From positions 1-43,892 of the forward strand of contig JAFLCC010000022.1 in the NCBI GenBank assembly GCA_017302835.1: DNA of 43,892 nt. The letters are read 5' to 3'. The DNA comes from Deltaproteobacteria bacterium (GTDB lineage Bacteria; Bdellovibrionota; Bdellovibrionia; Bdellovibrionales; Bdellovibrionaceae). The notes beneath the pieces are model-generated. The model searched no databases. It was not told where the DNA came from and was given only the letters and a program-made list of their open reading frames with translations. Shown here in pieces: positions 14,032-22,775 of the stretch (positions within the stretch are counted from its first letter, which is position 1; every line of letters begins with the position of its first letter). The position numbers and the translations under genes were made by a program.

Positions 14032-15429
14032 TTGGTTTTAAAAGCAAGACATATTGTTATTGTTGAAGAAGATAAATTTCTTGTTGAAAAAATTAAAAAT
14101 TATTTTCTTCCGAAAGGTTACATTTGCCATCATTACGAATCCATTGCTAAGGCATCACAAGAGTTAAAAAAAACTTTAATCCCCGGTGGTTTTGAAATTG
14201 CTCTTTTTATTTGTGAAATTAATCAGAATGATGATTCCACTCTGGCCGAGCTAATGGAAACTCAGGCCCTACTTGAAAACACCTCCATCATTGTTTTGAC
14301 AAATGTTTTATTCAAGCAAAAAGCATTGCAAGCTATTTCCCAAGGTGTTCTTCATTATTTAACTAAACCTTTTGATTTTTCAGAAGTGGTTCACTTGTTT
14401 GAACATGCCATTAAATATCAAATTATTAATAAGGAGAACTCATTATTAAAAAAAGAAATGATTGCCAAAAGCAGCTTTCAAGGAATTATTGGCCGAAGTG
14501 AAAGTATGCGAAAATTATTTTGTTTGATATCTCAGATTGCGAACTCAACAGCAAATATTTTAATACAAGGGGCCACAGGTACGGGGAAAGAGGTGATTGC
14601 TAAATCTATCCATAATTTAAGTTCTAGAAAAAACAATCCCTTTGTTGCGATAAATTGTTCTGCAATTCCTGAAGCCTTACTTGAATCTGAACTCTTTGGA
14701 CATGCAAAAGGTAGTTTTACAGGAGCCATCTGCAATAAAAAAGGACTGTTTGAAGAGGCAAATGGGGGAACTTTATTTTTAGATGAAATTGGCGATCTCC
14801 CTCAAAGTCTGCAGGCAAAATTATTGCGGGTAATTCAAGAAAGAACGGTTCGTCCCGTCGGCGAAAACACAACAAAGCCGATTGATATAAGAATCATAAG
14901 TGCTACTCACCGAGATCTTAAGGAAATGATAAATTCCCAAATTTTTAGAGATGATTTATATTACCGCCTTGCCGTTATACCTTTGGTCGTTCCTCCGTTA
15001 AATCAACGAAAGGATGATATCCCACTGCTGGCAAATCATTTTCTGAATAAATTTGCCGTTTTAAACAATAAAGAATTTATAGGTTTTTCTGGTGATACTT
15101 TAAATTTTTTAATGAATCACGCTTGGCCTGGAAATGTCAGAGAACTAGAAAATACGATTGAGCGAGCCGTCGTTTTATCTAAAACAGATAAAATTGAATT
15201 AGAAGATTTAGGGCTAGACTTTTCCTCTGAAAATAATTTGTTTCTTTCCAGACTAAAGTCTGAATTACCTACACTCGCAGATTTAGAAAAAAAATACATT
15301 GAATTTGTATTAGAGAAAACAAATCAGCAAAAAGAACGAGCTTCTGAAATTTTAGGATTAAATCGGAAAACACTTTATCGGAAAGAAAAAGAATTTGGTT
15401 GGGACAAATTGCCCCATTCCACTCAATGA
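14032..15429 (+). CDS. NtrC-type sigma54 activator with altered receiver domain
   Basis: 465 residues in three domains. The receiver (about 5-128) keeps the acidic pocket (VEED), Thr90 in IIVLT and Lys112 in YLTKPFD, but the phospho-acceptor position reads CEINQ, placing Glu62 where Asp is expected. The AAA+ domain (about 150-380) has Walker A GATGTGKE (180-187), the sigma54-contact loop GSFTGA (227-232) and Walker B GTLFLDEIGD. A Fis-type helix-turn-helix (RASEILGLNRKTLYRK) ends the protein. The start is TTG 14032 behind a GGAGGGGG site. With Glu in place of Asp it may be active without a kinase. No histidine kinase gene is adjacent. Confidence 0.9.
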   Translation: MVLKARHIVIVEEDKFLVEKIKNYFLPKGYICHHYESIAKASQELKKTLIPGGFEIALFICEINQNDDSTLAELMETQALLENTSIIVLTNVLFKQKALQAISQGVLHYLTKPFDFSEVVHLFEHAIKYQIINKENSLLKKEMIAKSSFQGIIGRSESMRKLFCLISQIANSTANILIQGATGTGKEVIAKSIHNLSSRKNNPFVAINCSAIPEALLESELFGHAKGSFTGAICNKKGLFEEANGGTLFLDEIGDLPQSLQAKLLRVIQERTVRPVGENTTKPIDIRIISATHRDLKEMINSQIFRDDLYYRLAVIPLVVPPLNQRKDDIPLLANHFLNKFAVLNNKEFIGFSGDTLNFLMNHAWPGNVRELENTIERAVVLSKTDKIELEDLGLDFSSENNLFLSRLKSELPTLADLEKKYIEFVLEKTNQQKERASEILGLNRKTLYRKEKEFGWDKLPHSTQ

Positions 15430-15534
15430 AACAAAATTAAATTCACTTCTGCTTGGTAAAGTTCTTGCTTTATAACAAGGTGTCAGCGTAGAAATTAATC
15501 ACAACCACTTCAAACCATTATCAAGGAGAGATTT

Positions 15535-15933
15535 ATGAAAGCTTTAAGTTTTATTTCGATAGCCATGTTTTTAATTATCTGGGCGCCTTCAATGTCTAGT
15601 GCCGCAGCGGCTCAGGATAGGGAAGTTATCGTAGGGATTAACGAGGCTTTTATCCCCGGAGGTTTTGATATCTATTCAGAGACTTATGTTGTCGCAAGTG
15701 GGATTTTTCCAAATGGATGTTACAAGTGGAGTCGTGTTGATGTGAAGCATGTTGATAAATTCAACCATGAGATAAGGTCCGTGGCCAATGTCAGACAAGG
15801 TATGTGTATCATGGTTTTAATTCCTTTTAATAAAGAAGTTAAACTTGGCAAGTTCGATGCCGGTCAACATACATTGAGGTTTGTCAATGGTGATGGAACT
15901 TACCTTGAGAAAACAATGGTGGTGGAAGAGTAG
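15535..15933 (+). CDS. Secreted hypothetical protein
   Basis: 132 residues. The start ATG 15535 has AAGGAG upstream (AAGGAGAGATTTATG). A signal peptide is clear: MKALSFISIAMFLIIWAPSM followed by SSAAAA and cleavage before or near QDREV. The mature part of about 105 residues is probably all-beta (EVIVGINEAFIPGGFD ... KLGKFDAGQHTLRFV) with two Cys that may form a disulfide. I do not recognise the family. It stands alone between the activator gene and a terminator, so it has its own transcript and may be a periplasmic or outer-surface protein. Confidence 0.75.
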   Translation: MKALSFISIAMFLIIWAPSMSSAAAAQDREVIVGINEAFIPGGFDIYSETYVVASGIFPNGCYKWSRVDVKHVDKFNHEIRSVANVRQGMCIMVLIPFNKEVKLGKFDAGQHTLRFVNGDGTYLEKTMVVEE

Positions 15934-15985
15934 CTGATTGACTTTGCGATAGTGAGGTCAAGGACCTATGGTCCTGAGTATTTCT

Positions 15986-16012
15986 AGCCCGGTTATGCCG
16001 GGCTTTTTTTTT
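15986..16012 (+). terminator. Intrinsic terminator after the 15535 gene
   Basis: AGCCCGG and CCGGGCT form a strong stem with a short loop (TTATG), followed by at least eight T residues. A second small hairpin, AGGACC/GGTCCT, lies just upstream at 15961-15975. Confidence 0.85.
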
Positions 16013-16091
16013 AATGATCTCTTTTTTTTATGATCTATTGCTCAATATAAAAAAACCGATTAGCATTTATACAATGTTCTATGGAGGGATT

Positions 16092-17465
16092 ATGGGGTTA
16101 TTAAAAAAAAGGTTAGTGTTTTGCCTTTTTGTCGTTTCCACTCTGGTTTCTTGTGGTCGAAAGGAATCCTTTAAAGAAATAAATTGGGTCAAAGGTTTAA
16201 ATAGTGAGCCTGTGGATTATAAAATCGATGCTTCTTTGACTTTAGATCATAAATCAAGTGTTGATGACAAAAGAATTAATATTTATAAACAATTAATAAA
16301 TAACAAAGAAGTCGATGGGTCCTATTTTAAGAAAATAGACAGCGAGCAAGGTGATACAATTGGTTTAGTTGGTCAGACGACTGACTTAAAGGTCGATAAA
16401 TCCAAAGTGGAAATTTTTGAAAAAAGAAATTTAGCTTTGGTTAAAGAAGAGTTTTTAAATAAGTATCCAGAATTCAGAAAAAATGACATTCAAGATTTTA
16501 ATTGGATTTATGTTCCTAGTAAAAACTTTTTAATCCCAATGTATAAATTATCCTTCACGAATAGAAAAACTGAAATTTACGAAGTCCAATTTGATTCAGC
16601 TTTAAATATTTATTCAAACAAAAAAATGGGTTCTCAATTTTCTGATGTGGAAGCTATGGTTTTCCCAAAAGGTCCAAAAATGAGCCAATTGGAAGCTGTG
16701 ATACTTAAAAGTGTAGAAGTGGAAAATGGCATCAGGGGGCTGAATTTTAAAGTATCCTCTCTTTTAAACTCTAAGTTTGAAAGCCCTCGAGAAATTGTTA
16801 AAATCCCAATCAGTGACGACCGCTTCGATCAAGTACAAGTATCTTTTTTTATCCAAAAATCCTATGAGTGGTTCGCTAAAACATTTAATTCTAAAATTCC
16901 ATTTATGATAGACATCCAAGTTAATGTGGGAGCTCCTGAGAAATCTAATACAGCCTTTTATTATGCAAATAAAATTAGATTTGGCTCGGGAGATGACATT
17001 GTTTACTCAAAAATCCCAAGGGATCCAACGATCATTATCCATGAAAGTAACCATGCCATTATTGATTATCTGGCTCATTTGCCCTTTGACAGAGAAGGGG
17101 GTTCCTTGAATGAGGGTTTTGCCGATTTCCTGACGACTCTGCAACTCAATAACCCCAATTTAGGCGAGGTTTCATTTCTTAAGGGCTCTTTCAGAAGGAC
17201 GGTAAAAAATGAGTTAAAATTCACCGATAGAAAAGGTAGTTTATACGGAGACAGTGCTGTCGCTTCAGGATTATTGTGGAATTTAAAGGAAACATTTGGG
17301 GATGAAATCGCTGGCAGAATAGCCGTGAACACCTTAATGTTATTGGGACCAAGAAGCGACTTTATTGATTTTAGAAATAAGATTTATTTCAGCATCAAAT
17401 CGGAGTTAAAAGAGAAAAATCTTGAAACAGCAGAGAAAATCCTAAAAGATAGAAACTGGTTATAA
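16092..17465 (+). CDS. Lipoprotein metallopeptidase (gluzincin, thermolysin/fungalysin-like)
   Basis: I chose ATG 16092 because a GGAGG lies 4 bases upstream and it gives a clean lipoprotein signal (KKRLVFCLFVVSTLVSC, lipid-bearing Cys21); a longer frame begins at 16014. The 457-residue product has the zinc motif HESNH at 317-321 and the third ligand Glu341 in SLNEGFADFL, the gluzincin arrangement seen in M4/M36 enzymes. The N-terminal 240 residues look like a propeptide-type region. There is no sorting Asp at +2 (Gly instead), so outer-membrane localisation is likely. In a predator this would fit digestion or surface remodelling, but that is inferred. Confidence 0.8.
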   Translation: MGLLKKRLVFCLFVVSTLVSCGRKESFKEINWVKGLNSEPVDYKIDASLTLDHKSSVDDKRINIYKQLINNKEVDGSYFKKIDSEQGDTIGLVGQTTDLKVDKSKVEIFEKRNLALVKEEFLNKYPEFRKNDIQDFNWIYVPSKNFLIPMYKLSFTNRKTEIYEVQFDSALNIYSNKKMGSQFSDVEAMVFPKGPKMSQLEAVILKSVEVENGIRGLNFKVSSLLNSKFESPREIVKIPISDDRFDQVQVSFFIQKSYEWFAKTFNSKIPFMIDIQVNVGAPEKSNTAFYYANKIRFGSGDDIVYSKIPRDPTIIIHESNHAIIDYLAHLPFDREGGSLNEGFADFLTTLQLNNPNLGEVSFLKGSFRRTVKNELKFTDRKGSLYGDSAVASGLLWNLKETFGDEIAGRIAVNTLMLLGPRSDFIDFRNKIYFSIKSELKEKNLETAEKILKDRNWL

Positions 17466-17516
17466 CTCAAATTCGAGGGAGAACTCGAGGTTATAGATCC
17501 TAAATTTTTTTAGAGA

Positions 17517-18044
17517 GTGGTGTCTGTGTTTTTATCCGTGGTTTTGATAACAGTGTTGTCCTTTTTTTCCAATTTCACATTGGCTACTGAAAATGCTATT
17601 GAAAAAGCTGCTGAAAGAGTTACAGATAAACCGGGTAAAAAAATAAGCATTTCGTTTATTGGTAAATGGCAGTTTTTTCAATACCAGTATCAAGGACAAA
17701 AATTTCCAGCACCTAATCCTGATCTTTATGAAGAGTTTACGATAACTCAAGATGAGACAATCCTATATTACGAAAGAAAAGATGAGGGCTTTTTTTGTGA
17801 AAGAAAAGCCACTTACATTTACAATCCACAAAATGCAGAATTAGTGCAGACAATTTACTGGACTCATCCACAAAATGGCCACAAATGTTTAATGGATTCA
17901 GATATGCAAATAGGAGCACATCTAACGAATAAAATGTACTTAGAAGAAAATGAATTATACCTGCATACTCCCTTTGGAGAAGAGGAAATTATTTTAATTT
18001 GGAAAAAAGCCGATCCCTTTAAGATCCCCTTGCTTGCGCCTTAA
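17517..18044 (+). CDS. Secreted lipocalin-like hypothetical protein
   Basis: 175 residues starting at GTG 17517 (or GTG 17520); the ribosome-binding site is weak. A signal peptide precedes TENAIEKAAERV. The mature part begins GKWQFFQYQYQGQKFPAPN, a G-x-W opening typical of lipocalin/fatty-acid-binding barrels, and then alternates strands (EEFTITQDETILYYERK ... LYLHTPFGEEEIILIWKK). Two Cys could pair. It follows the metallopeptidase gene by about 50 bases and may share its transcript. Its last 4 bases overlap the convergent end of murA. Confidence 0.6.
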   Translation: MVSVFLSVVLITVLSFFSNFTLATENAIEKAAERVTDKPGKKISISFIGKWQFFQYQYQGQKFPAPNPDLYEEFTITQDETILYYERKDEGFFCERKATYIYNPQNAELVQTIYWTHPQNGHKCLMDSDMQIGAHLTNKMYLEENELYLHTPFGEEEIILIWKKADPFKIPLLAP

Positions 18045-19291
18045 ACTCTTTTGATATTGGCACCTAAACTTGAGAGTTTGGCTTCCATTTTTTCATAACC
18101 TCGATCTAAATGATAGATTCTGTTTATGGTGGTATCACCCTTGGCGACGAGTCCTGCTAGGACTAAGCAAGCACTGGCCCTTAAATCAGTGGCCATAACG
18201 GGAGCTCCGGTTAATCCCTCGGCTTTTCCACGAACCACGGCCACCCTTGTTTTTTGCGTGATATCAGCACCTAATCGCATCAGTTCTTGAACATGCATAA
18301 ATCTATTTTCAAAAACAGTTTCCGTAATCACGCTGGTGCCGCTGGCAATGCTCATTAAGGACATAAACTGCGCTTGAAGATCTGTCGGGAATTGGGGGTA
18401 AGGAGCCGTAGAAATATCAACGGCTTTGAAATCTTTAAGCGGATGGATAGTCACGGTATCGTCGGTAGTTATTAATTTAAAACCCGCATCTTTTAACTTA
18501 AAAATTAAGGCTTCAAAATGATGGGGAACGCAAGATCTAACGGTGACTTCTCCGGCAGTTATCGCTCCAGCTAAGAGCAAAGTGCCTGCTTCGATTCTAT
18601 CAGGCATGATTCTATGTTCAGCAGCAGAAAGTTTTTCAACTCCTTCAATTTTAATAATAGAAGTTCCATGTCCAGAAATTCTGGCACCCATTTTATTTAA
18701 ATATTCTGCGAGATCTACAATTTCAGGTTCTTTGGCTGCATTTTCTAAAAGGGTAGTTCCTTCGGCTAAGGTGGCCGCCATCATCACATTTTCAGTGCCC
18801 CCAACAGTCATATTTTCAAACAAGAAGGTCGTACCCTTAAGCTTTTTGGCTTTGGCATGAACATAACCCTCTCTTAATTCAATTTCAGCGCCCAGGGCTT
18901 TCATTCCTTCAATATGTAAATCTATAGGCCGCGAACCAATGGCACAACCTCCAGGCAATGAGACTACGGCCTCACCATATCTTGTTAACATGGGCCCCAA
19001 GCATAAAATACTGGCTCGCATCTTGCGGACTAAATCATAACTCGCTTCTAAGTTTTTTAGATGTTGGGAATAAACCAAAAAATCTTTCCCTTTTCTTTCG
19101 GAATGAATTCCTAAGCTCGCAAGCAACTGGCTTGTAGATTCAATATCTTTTAAATCAGGCAGATTTTCAAAACGATGAGTGCCATCTGCTAATATTGTAG
19201 AAAACAAAAGTTTAAGCGCGGAGTTTTTTGCTCCACTTGCATGAACTTCGCCATTTAAGACTTTTCCGCCACTAACAATCATTTTATCCAT
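18041..19291 (-). CDS. murA: UDP-N-acetylglucosamine 1-carboxyvinyltransferase
   Basis: 416 residues, full length for MurA. The catalytic Cys116 sits in LPGGCAIGSRPIDLH, and the N-terminal KNSALK (Lys22-Asn23) is conserved. It adds enolpyruvate from PEP to UDP-GlcNAc, the first committed step of peptidoglycan synthesis, in the cytoplasm. Having Cys rather than Asp at the loop predicts fosfomycin sensitivity at the enzyme level. Its start overlaps the end of prmC by 8 bases, placing it third in a prfA-prmC-murA operon. Confidence 0.97.
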   Translation of the reverse strand: MDKMIVSGGKVLNGEVHASGAKNSALKLLFSTILADGTHRFENLPDLKDIESTSQLLASLGIHSERKGKDFLVYSQHLKNLEASYDLVRKMRASILCLGPMLTRYGEAVVSLPGGCAIGSRPIDLHIEGMKALGAEIELREGYVHAKAKKLKGTTFLFENMTVGGTENVMMAATLAEGTTLLENAAKEPEIVDLAEYLNKMGARISGHGTSIIKIEGVEKLSAAEHRIMPDRIEAGTLLLAGAITAGEVTVRSCVPHHFEALIFKLKDAGFKLITTDDTVTIHPLKDFKAVDISTAPYPQFPTDLQAQFMSLMSIASGTSVITETVFENRFMHVQELMRLGADITQKTRVAVVRGKAEGLTGAPVMATDLRASACLVLAGLVAKGDTTINRIYHLDRGYEKMEAKLSSLGANIKRV

Positions 19292-20216
19292 TTTTATTCC
19301 ACTTCTTTTTTAAAAATAAAATTCTCTCTTTACCACTGAGATCCTTAAGCGTGTCAACCTCTGAGAATAAATTCAATCCCAACATTTTGTTTTTCAATTC
19401 GGATCCTTGAGTGTGACCAATTTCAAATAAAAAATAGCCATTGGGTTTCAGGTAAGGACTATATTTTGCTATCCAAGATTCAATAAAATACAAGCCCTTC
19501 TGATCTGCAAAAAGCGCCAATTCGGGTTCATATTTTTTTACATTCACATCAATATTTTCATCTTCTTTATCTATATAGGGAGGATTTGAAAGGACAAGAT
19601 CAAACTGTTCTTTTGTTTCTTTACAGGCAGCAACTACTTCTTTTTCGTTTTCAGCATCTTGATGAATAATCTTTAAATTTTCGCAAGGGTTATTTTTTAA
19701 ATTTTCTTCTAATACAGCAAAAGCACCATCTGATTTTTCAACTGCGAAAAAACAAACAGATTCAAATTCTTTAGCCAGTGAAATAGAAATACATCCTGAA
19801 CCCGCACCTAATTCTAATACGCTCAGTGCACTTTCTTTTTCAAGAGTTTGTTTAGTTAGCTCAAGATCCTCAAGATCTTTACAAGCTTTAGCTAAAAGCT
19901 TAGCGGCCGTTTCCACCAAAGTTTCTGTTTCTGGTCTAGGAATGAGAACATGGGAATTTACGAGAAAGGTGGATTTATAAAAATCTTTTTTTCCTAATAT
20001 GTAGGCTATGGGCTCGCCCTGGGACCTTCTTACAACAAGCTCTCTCAATTTAGTTATTTCATGTTCTTTGAGGGGAAGATCATATTTGAGATAAAGTTGA
20101 ATTCTTTCAAGCCCCAAACCATAAGCCATTAATAGCTCGGCATCTAATCTCGGTGTTTCAAATTTTCTTTGCTTGAAGAAGGTGATGGATTTATCCAAAA
20201 CTTCTTTTAAAATCAT
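19284..20216 (-). CDS. prmC: Peptide chain release factor N5-glutamine methyltransferase
   Basis: 310 residues. It has the release-factor-binding N-terminal helical domain with IPRPETE at 92-98, the SAM-binding [12 protein letters not shown] at 134-145, and the catalytic NPPY at 211-214. It methylates the Gln of the GGQ motif of RF1 and RF2, increasing termination efficiency. It overlaps prfA by 4 bases and murA by 8. A Lys/Glu-rich insert (about 111-131) sits between the IPRPETE region and the SAM motif, making the protein slightly longer than typical. Confidence 0.96.
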   Translation of the reverse strand: MILKEVLDKSITFFKQRKFETPRLDAELLMAYGLGLERIQLYLKYDLPLKEHEITKLRELVVRRSQGEPIAYILGKKDFYKSTFLVNSHVLIPRPETETLVETAAKLLAKACKDLEDLELTKQTLEKESALSVLELGAGSGCISISLAKEFESVCFFAVEKSDGAFAVLEENLKNNPCENLKIIHQDAENEKEVVAACKETKEQFDLVLSNPPYIDKEDENIDVNVKKYEPELALFADQKGLYFIESWIAKYSPYLKPNGYFLFEIGHTQGSELKNKMLGLNLFSEVDTLKDLSGKERILFLKKKWNKNG

Positions 20217-21289
20217 GACCCGCTCGTTTGTTTCTTTAGTGCTTCCGCTTGGTAGTGTGCGCTGAGAGCATCTATCAATATTTCCATAGACCCGTTCATG
20301 ATTTCAGTAAGTTGATGGGTGGTCAAACCAATTCGATGATCCGTGACTCTTGTTTGAGGAAAATTGTAGGTCCGAATTCTTTCGGATCTGTCCCCAGTAC
20401 CAATTTGGTCAAGACGCGCATCACTGGCTTCTTTTCTGACCTTATCTTCCTCTAGTTGCTGAAGTTTCGCATAAAGAATTTGAAAGGCTCTTTCCTTATT
20501 TGACGTTTGTGATTTTCCCTCTTGGCAATGGACCATGATTCCTGAGGGAATATGCACCACTCTGACTGCGGATTCTGTTCTGTTGACTGACTGTCCACCA
20601 GCTCCGCTGGACCTCATCACGTCGATACGAATATCATTCATGTTTATTTTGACTTCGTTTTCCTCTGCTTCAGGAATGATAGCTACAGTGACGGTTGAGG
20701 TATGAACACGTCCTGCTCCTTCTGTTTTGGGAACTCTCTGTACTCGATGAACTCCACTTTCAAATTTTAATTTACTGTAAACATTTTCTCCAGAAATGGT
20801 GGCGATGACTTCTTTGGCGCCTCCAGCATTGCCATCAGAATAAGAAACCAATTCCACCTTCCAACCCAAACCAGAAGCATAGTGACCGTAAGCTCTAAAC
20901 AATTCATCTGCGAAAAGGGAGGCTTCGTCCCCTCCTGCTCCAGCGCGGATCTCAAGAATAATATTCTTATCATCATTAGGGTCTTTGGGAATGAGAAGAA
21001 TTTTTAAACTTTCCTCAAGCTGAGGAATATCAGTTTCAAGCTCTTTCACTTCTTCACGAATGAGTTCTTTCATCTCTTGATCTTGCTCTGCCGTGAGTAA
21101 TTCCTTACTGGCTTTGAGAGAGGAAACTTTTTTCTTATACTCACGGTATACAGATACGATTTTTTCTAAATCAGCGAGTTCTTTCATCAAAGAACGATAT
21201 TGTTTTTGGTCAGAAGCAATATCGGGTCGTTGTAATGAAAGATTTACTTGTTCATACCGAGAATCGACTTCGTCTAATTTAGAAAACAT
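20213..21289 (-). CDS. prfA: Peptide chain release factor 1
   Basis: 358 residues, the usual RF1 length. The codon-recognition tripeptide is of the RF1 type: PKT within [19 protein letters not shown], equivalent to PAT/PxT and not SPF, so it reads UAA and UAG. The peptidyl-tRNA hydrolysis motif GGQ is at 231-233 in [17 protein letters not shown]; Gln233 is the target of PrmC, which is encoded immediately downstream with a 4-base overlap. Confidence 0.97.
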   Translation of the reverse strand: MFSKLDEVDSRYEQVNLSLQRPDIASDQKQYRSLMKELADLEKIVSVYREYKKKVSSLKASKELLTAEQDQEMKELIREEVKELETDIPQLEESLKILLIPKDPNDDKNIILEIRAGAGGDEASLFADELFRAYGHYASGLGWKVELVSYSDGNAGGAKEVIATISGENVYSKLKFESGVHRVQRVPKTEGAGRVHTSTVTVAIIPEAEENEVKINMNDIRIDVMRSSGAGGQSVNRTESAVRVVHIPSGIMVHCQEGKSQTSNKERAFQILYAKLQQLEEDKVRKEASDARLDQIGTGDRSERIRTYNFPQTRVTDHRIGLTTHQLTEIMNGSMEILIDALSAHYQAEALKKQTSGS

Positions 21290-21330
21290 ATTTAATCCTA
21301 AATATTTAGCTTTAAGTGAAGAATGGTAAA

Positions 21331-21365
21331 ATAAAAAATGCGGTTAGCAATAAACTAACCGCATT
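21331..21365 (-). terminator. Intrinsic terminator of rpmE
   Basis: AATGCGGTTAG (21337-21347) and CTAACCGCATT (21355-21365) form a perfect 11-bp stem with a 7-base loop. Reading on the minus strand it is followed by a T-run. It separates rpmE from the prfA operon. The A-run on the other side would allow weak bidirectional use. Confidence 0.9.
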
Positions 21366-21388
21366 AAAAATATATAAAATCAAAATCT

Positions 21389-21649
21389 CTATTTAGGTTG
21401 TGCTGTTTGTGCTGCGTATTTTTTCTTAAATTTATCAACACGACCTTCTGTATCTAGAAGTCTTTGCTTCCCAGTGTAAAAAGGATGAGATGCAGAAGAG
21501 ATCTCTACCTTGATCAAAGGGTATTCTTTTCCATCTTCCCATTTAATAGTTTCTTTGGATGATAACGTAGTCGTTCCAAGGAAAGAAAAATCACAAGAAA
21601 TATCTTTAAAAACAACCGTATTAATTTTTGGATGAAGATCTTTTTTCAT
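21389..21649 (-). CDS. rpmE: 50S ribosomal protein L31, type B
   Basis: 86 residues with the L31 pattern: [16 protein letters not shown] at the start and [12 protein letters not shown] followed by [14 protein letters not shown]. The type B loop ([29 protein letters not shown]) is present and the paired zinc-binding Cys motifs of type A are missing; only one Cys remains. Type B L31 needs no zinc and is often used when zinc is scarce. It is a single-gene unit with its own terminator, between rnpB and prfA. Confidence 0.95.
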   Translation of the reverse strand: MKKDLHPKINTVVFKDISCDFSFLGTTTLSSKETIKWEDGKEYPLIKVEISSASHPFYTGKQRLLDTEGRVDKFKKKYAAQTAQPK

Positions 21650-21756
21650 TATTACCTCTTAAATAATATAAATAAAATATGAGCTTATGTCCTCTACCAT
21701 AGGGATGCCATACTGTCGAGAAAATATTCACCCATGCTTTAAAAGAAATGGGAACT

Positions 21757-22154
21757 GGTTTTGCTATAAGCCGGATTCTGTCTAAATGATAAAGTCCCAA
21801 AAGTTTTCTCTATCATTTTCGATGATTATTTATCTGGGAGTTTTGTCTCCAAAACCCTCGAGCGATCCTACCCGAAAGCTTCACCCGAGCCGAGCTACTA
21901 ATGCTTCCCTATTTGATCTTGCTTCATGCAGAGTTTGGCTGTTTTCACTCCAGCAGCTCCCTTGAAAACTCCCGTTCCCGTTCTCAAGATTATAGCCCTG
22001 GATATTCTTTCTGTTCCACTGTTCCTCGCCTTACAACGGAGGGGCGTTACCCCTTGCACTGCTCTTTGAAGTCCGGACTTTCCTCCCTTGCTGACTTACC
22101 AAATTGATAAATCAAAACGAAATTTCGTAAGCAAGAGCAATCACCCGCAAAACC
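21757..22154 (-). ncRNA. rnpB: RNase P RNA, bacterial class A-like
   Basis: On the minus strand the universal 5' core GAGGAAAGTCCGGACT is followed by the AACAGAAAGAATA/GGGTAACGC-type internal elements and the 3' core ACAGAATCCGGCTTATAG. The ends pair as the P1 helix: GGTTTTGC at the 5' end (22154-22147) with GCAAAACC at the 3' end (21764-21757). The length is about 400 nt. It is the catalytic subunit that trims tRNA 5' leaders. Minor length error at both ends is possible. ORF-like stretches inside it on the other strand are not genes. Confidence 0.95.
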
Positions 22155-22160
22155 TGAGCC

Positions 22161-22190
22161 TTTATAACACAGCATGTCCGGAAATAGCAA
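22161..22190 (-). promoter_or_regulatory. rnpB promoter
   Basis: On the minus strand, TTGCTA (22190-22185) and TATAAA (22166-22161) are separated by 18 bases and give a predicted start 6-8 bases downstream, matching the first base of the P1 helix at 22154. Confidence 0.65.
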
Positions 22191-22275
22191 TGAAAAGAAT
22201 AAAATCGTGAGAATTTATCTATTTAATTGTAAAACACACTTATAAAACACCTGTAAGTGTAGTTTTGGAGACAGT

Positions 22276-22746
22276 ATGCGGAAAGGGAATATGAAGAAAG
22301 TTTTATTTATCTTAATTTCAGTTTTATTTGTTACTTTTAGTTTGAGTCAGGCAGAGCCTAAGCATTTGGGGCAAGCGGGCGCCAAAGCGAAACATGATCC
22401 TGGATCCCTTTTTCCTCAACCTAAGCCAAATAAATCAAAAACGAATCAGCCTCCAGCGACAGAGCTTATGGAGCCTGCTTTTATGGCTAAGATAAACGGA
22501 ACCACCGTAAAGCTTAAGTGGAGTTCTGTGGCCGGTGCAGAAAACTATCATCTTCAGATAGCCACAGATCCAAATTTTAAGTGGCTCACTTTAGATAATC
22601 ATTATCAGAAAACGATCTCCTATGACGTCACCGATTTGTCACCAGGTAAAACCTATTACTGGCGAGTTGCTGCTGTTCGAAACTCTAATGATGCGACCTA
22701 CATTAAAGGTGATTTTGTAAAATCAATGTTTGAAGTGATAAAATAG
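22276..22746 (+). CDS. Secreted fibronectin type III-like protein
   Basis: 156 residues from ATG 22276 (GGAG 5 bases upstream); ATG 22291 (MKKVLFILIS) is an alternative that gives a cleaner signal peptide ending at SQAEPK. After a Pro/Lys-rich linker (about 30-60), residues 68-155 form one fibronectin type III module: VKLKWSSVAGAENYHLQIA, then ISYDVTDLSPGKTYYWRVAAV, the typical W ... Y-x-L-x-I ... Y-x-W-R-V pattern. It is probably periplasmic or surface-attached and involved in carbohydrate or protein contact. It precedes the nitroreductase gene by 29 bases. Confidence 0.75.
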   Translation: MRKGNMKKVLFILISVLFVTFSLSQAEPKHLGQAGAKAKHDPGSLFPQPKPNKSKTNQPPATELMEPAFMAKINGTTVKLKWSSVAGAENYHLQIATDPNFKWLTLDNHYQKTISYDVTDLSPGKTYYWRVAAVRNSNDATYIKGDFVKSMFEVIK

Positions 22747-22775
22747 AAGGGTGCTAAAATAGCAGGGAGCTTTCA

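Noticed and set aside
21901-22107. Plus-strand ORF of 68 codons
   Set aside because: It lies inside rnpB on the opposite strand; the RNase P RNA cores explain the sequence.
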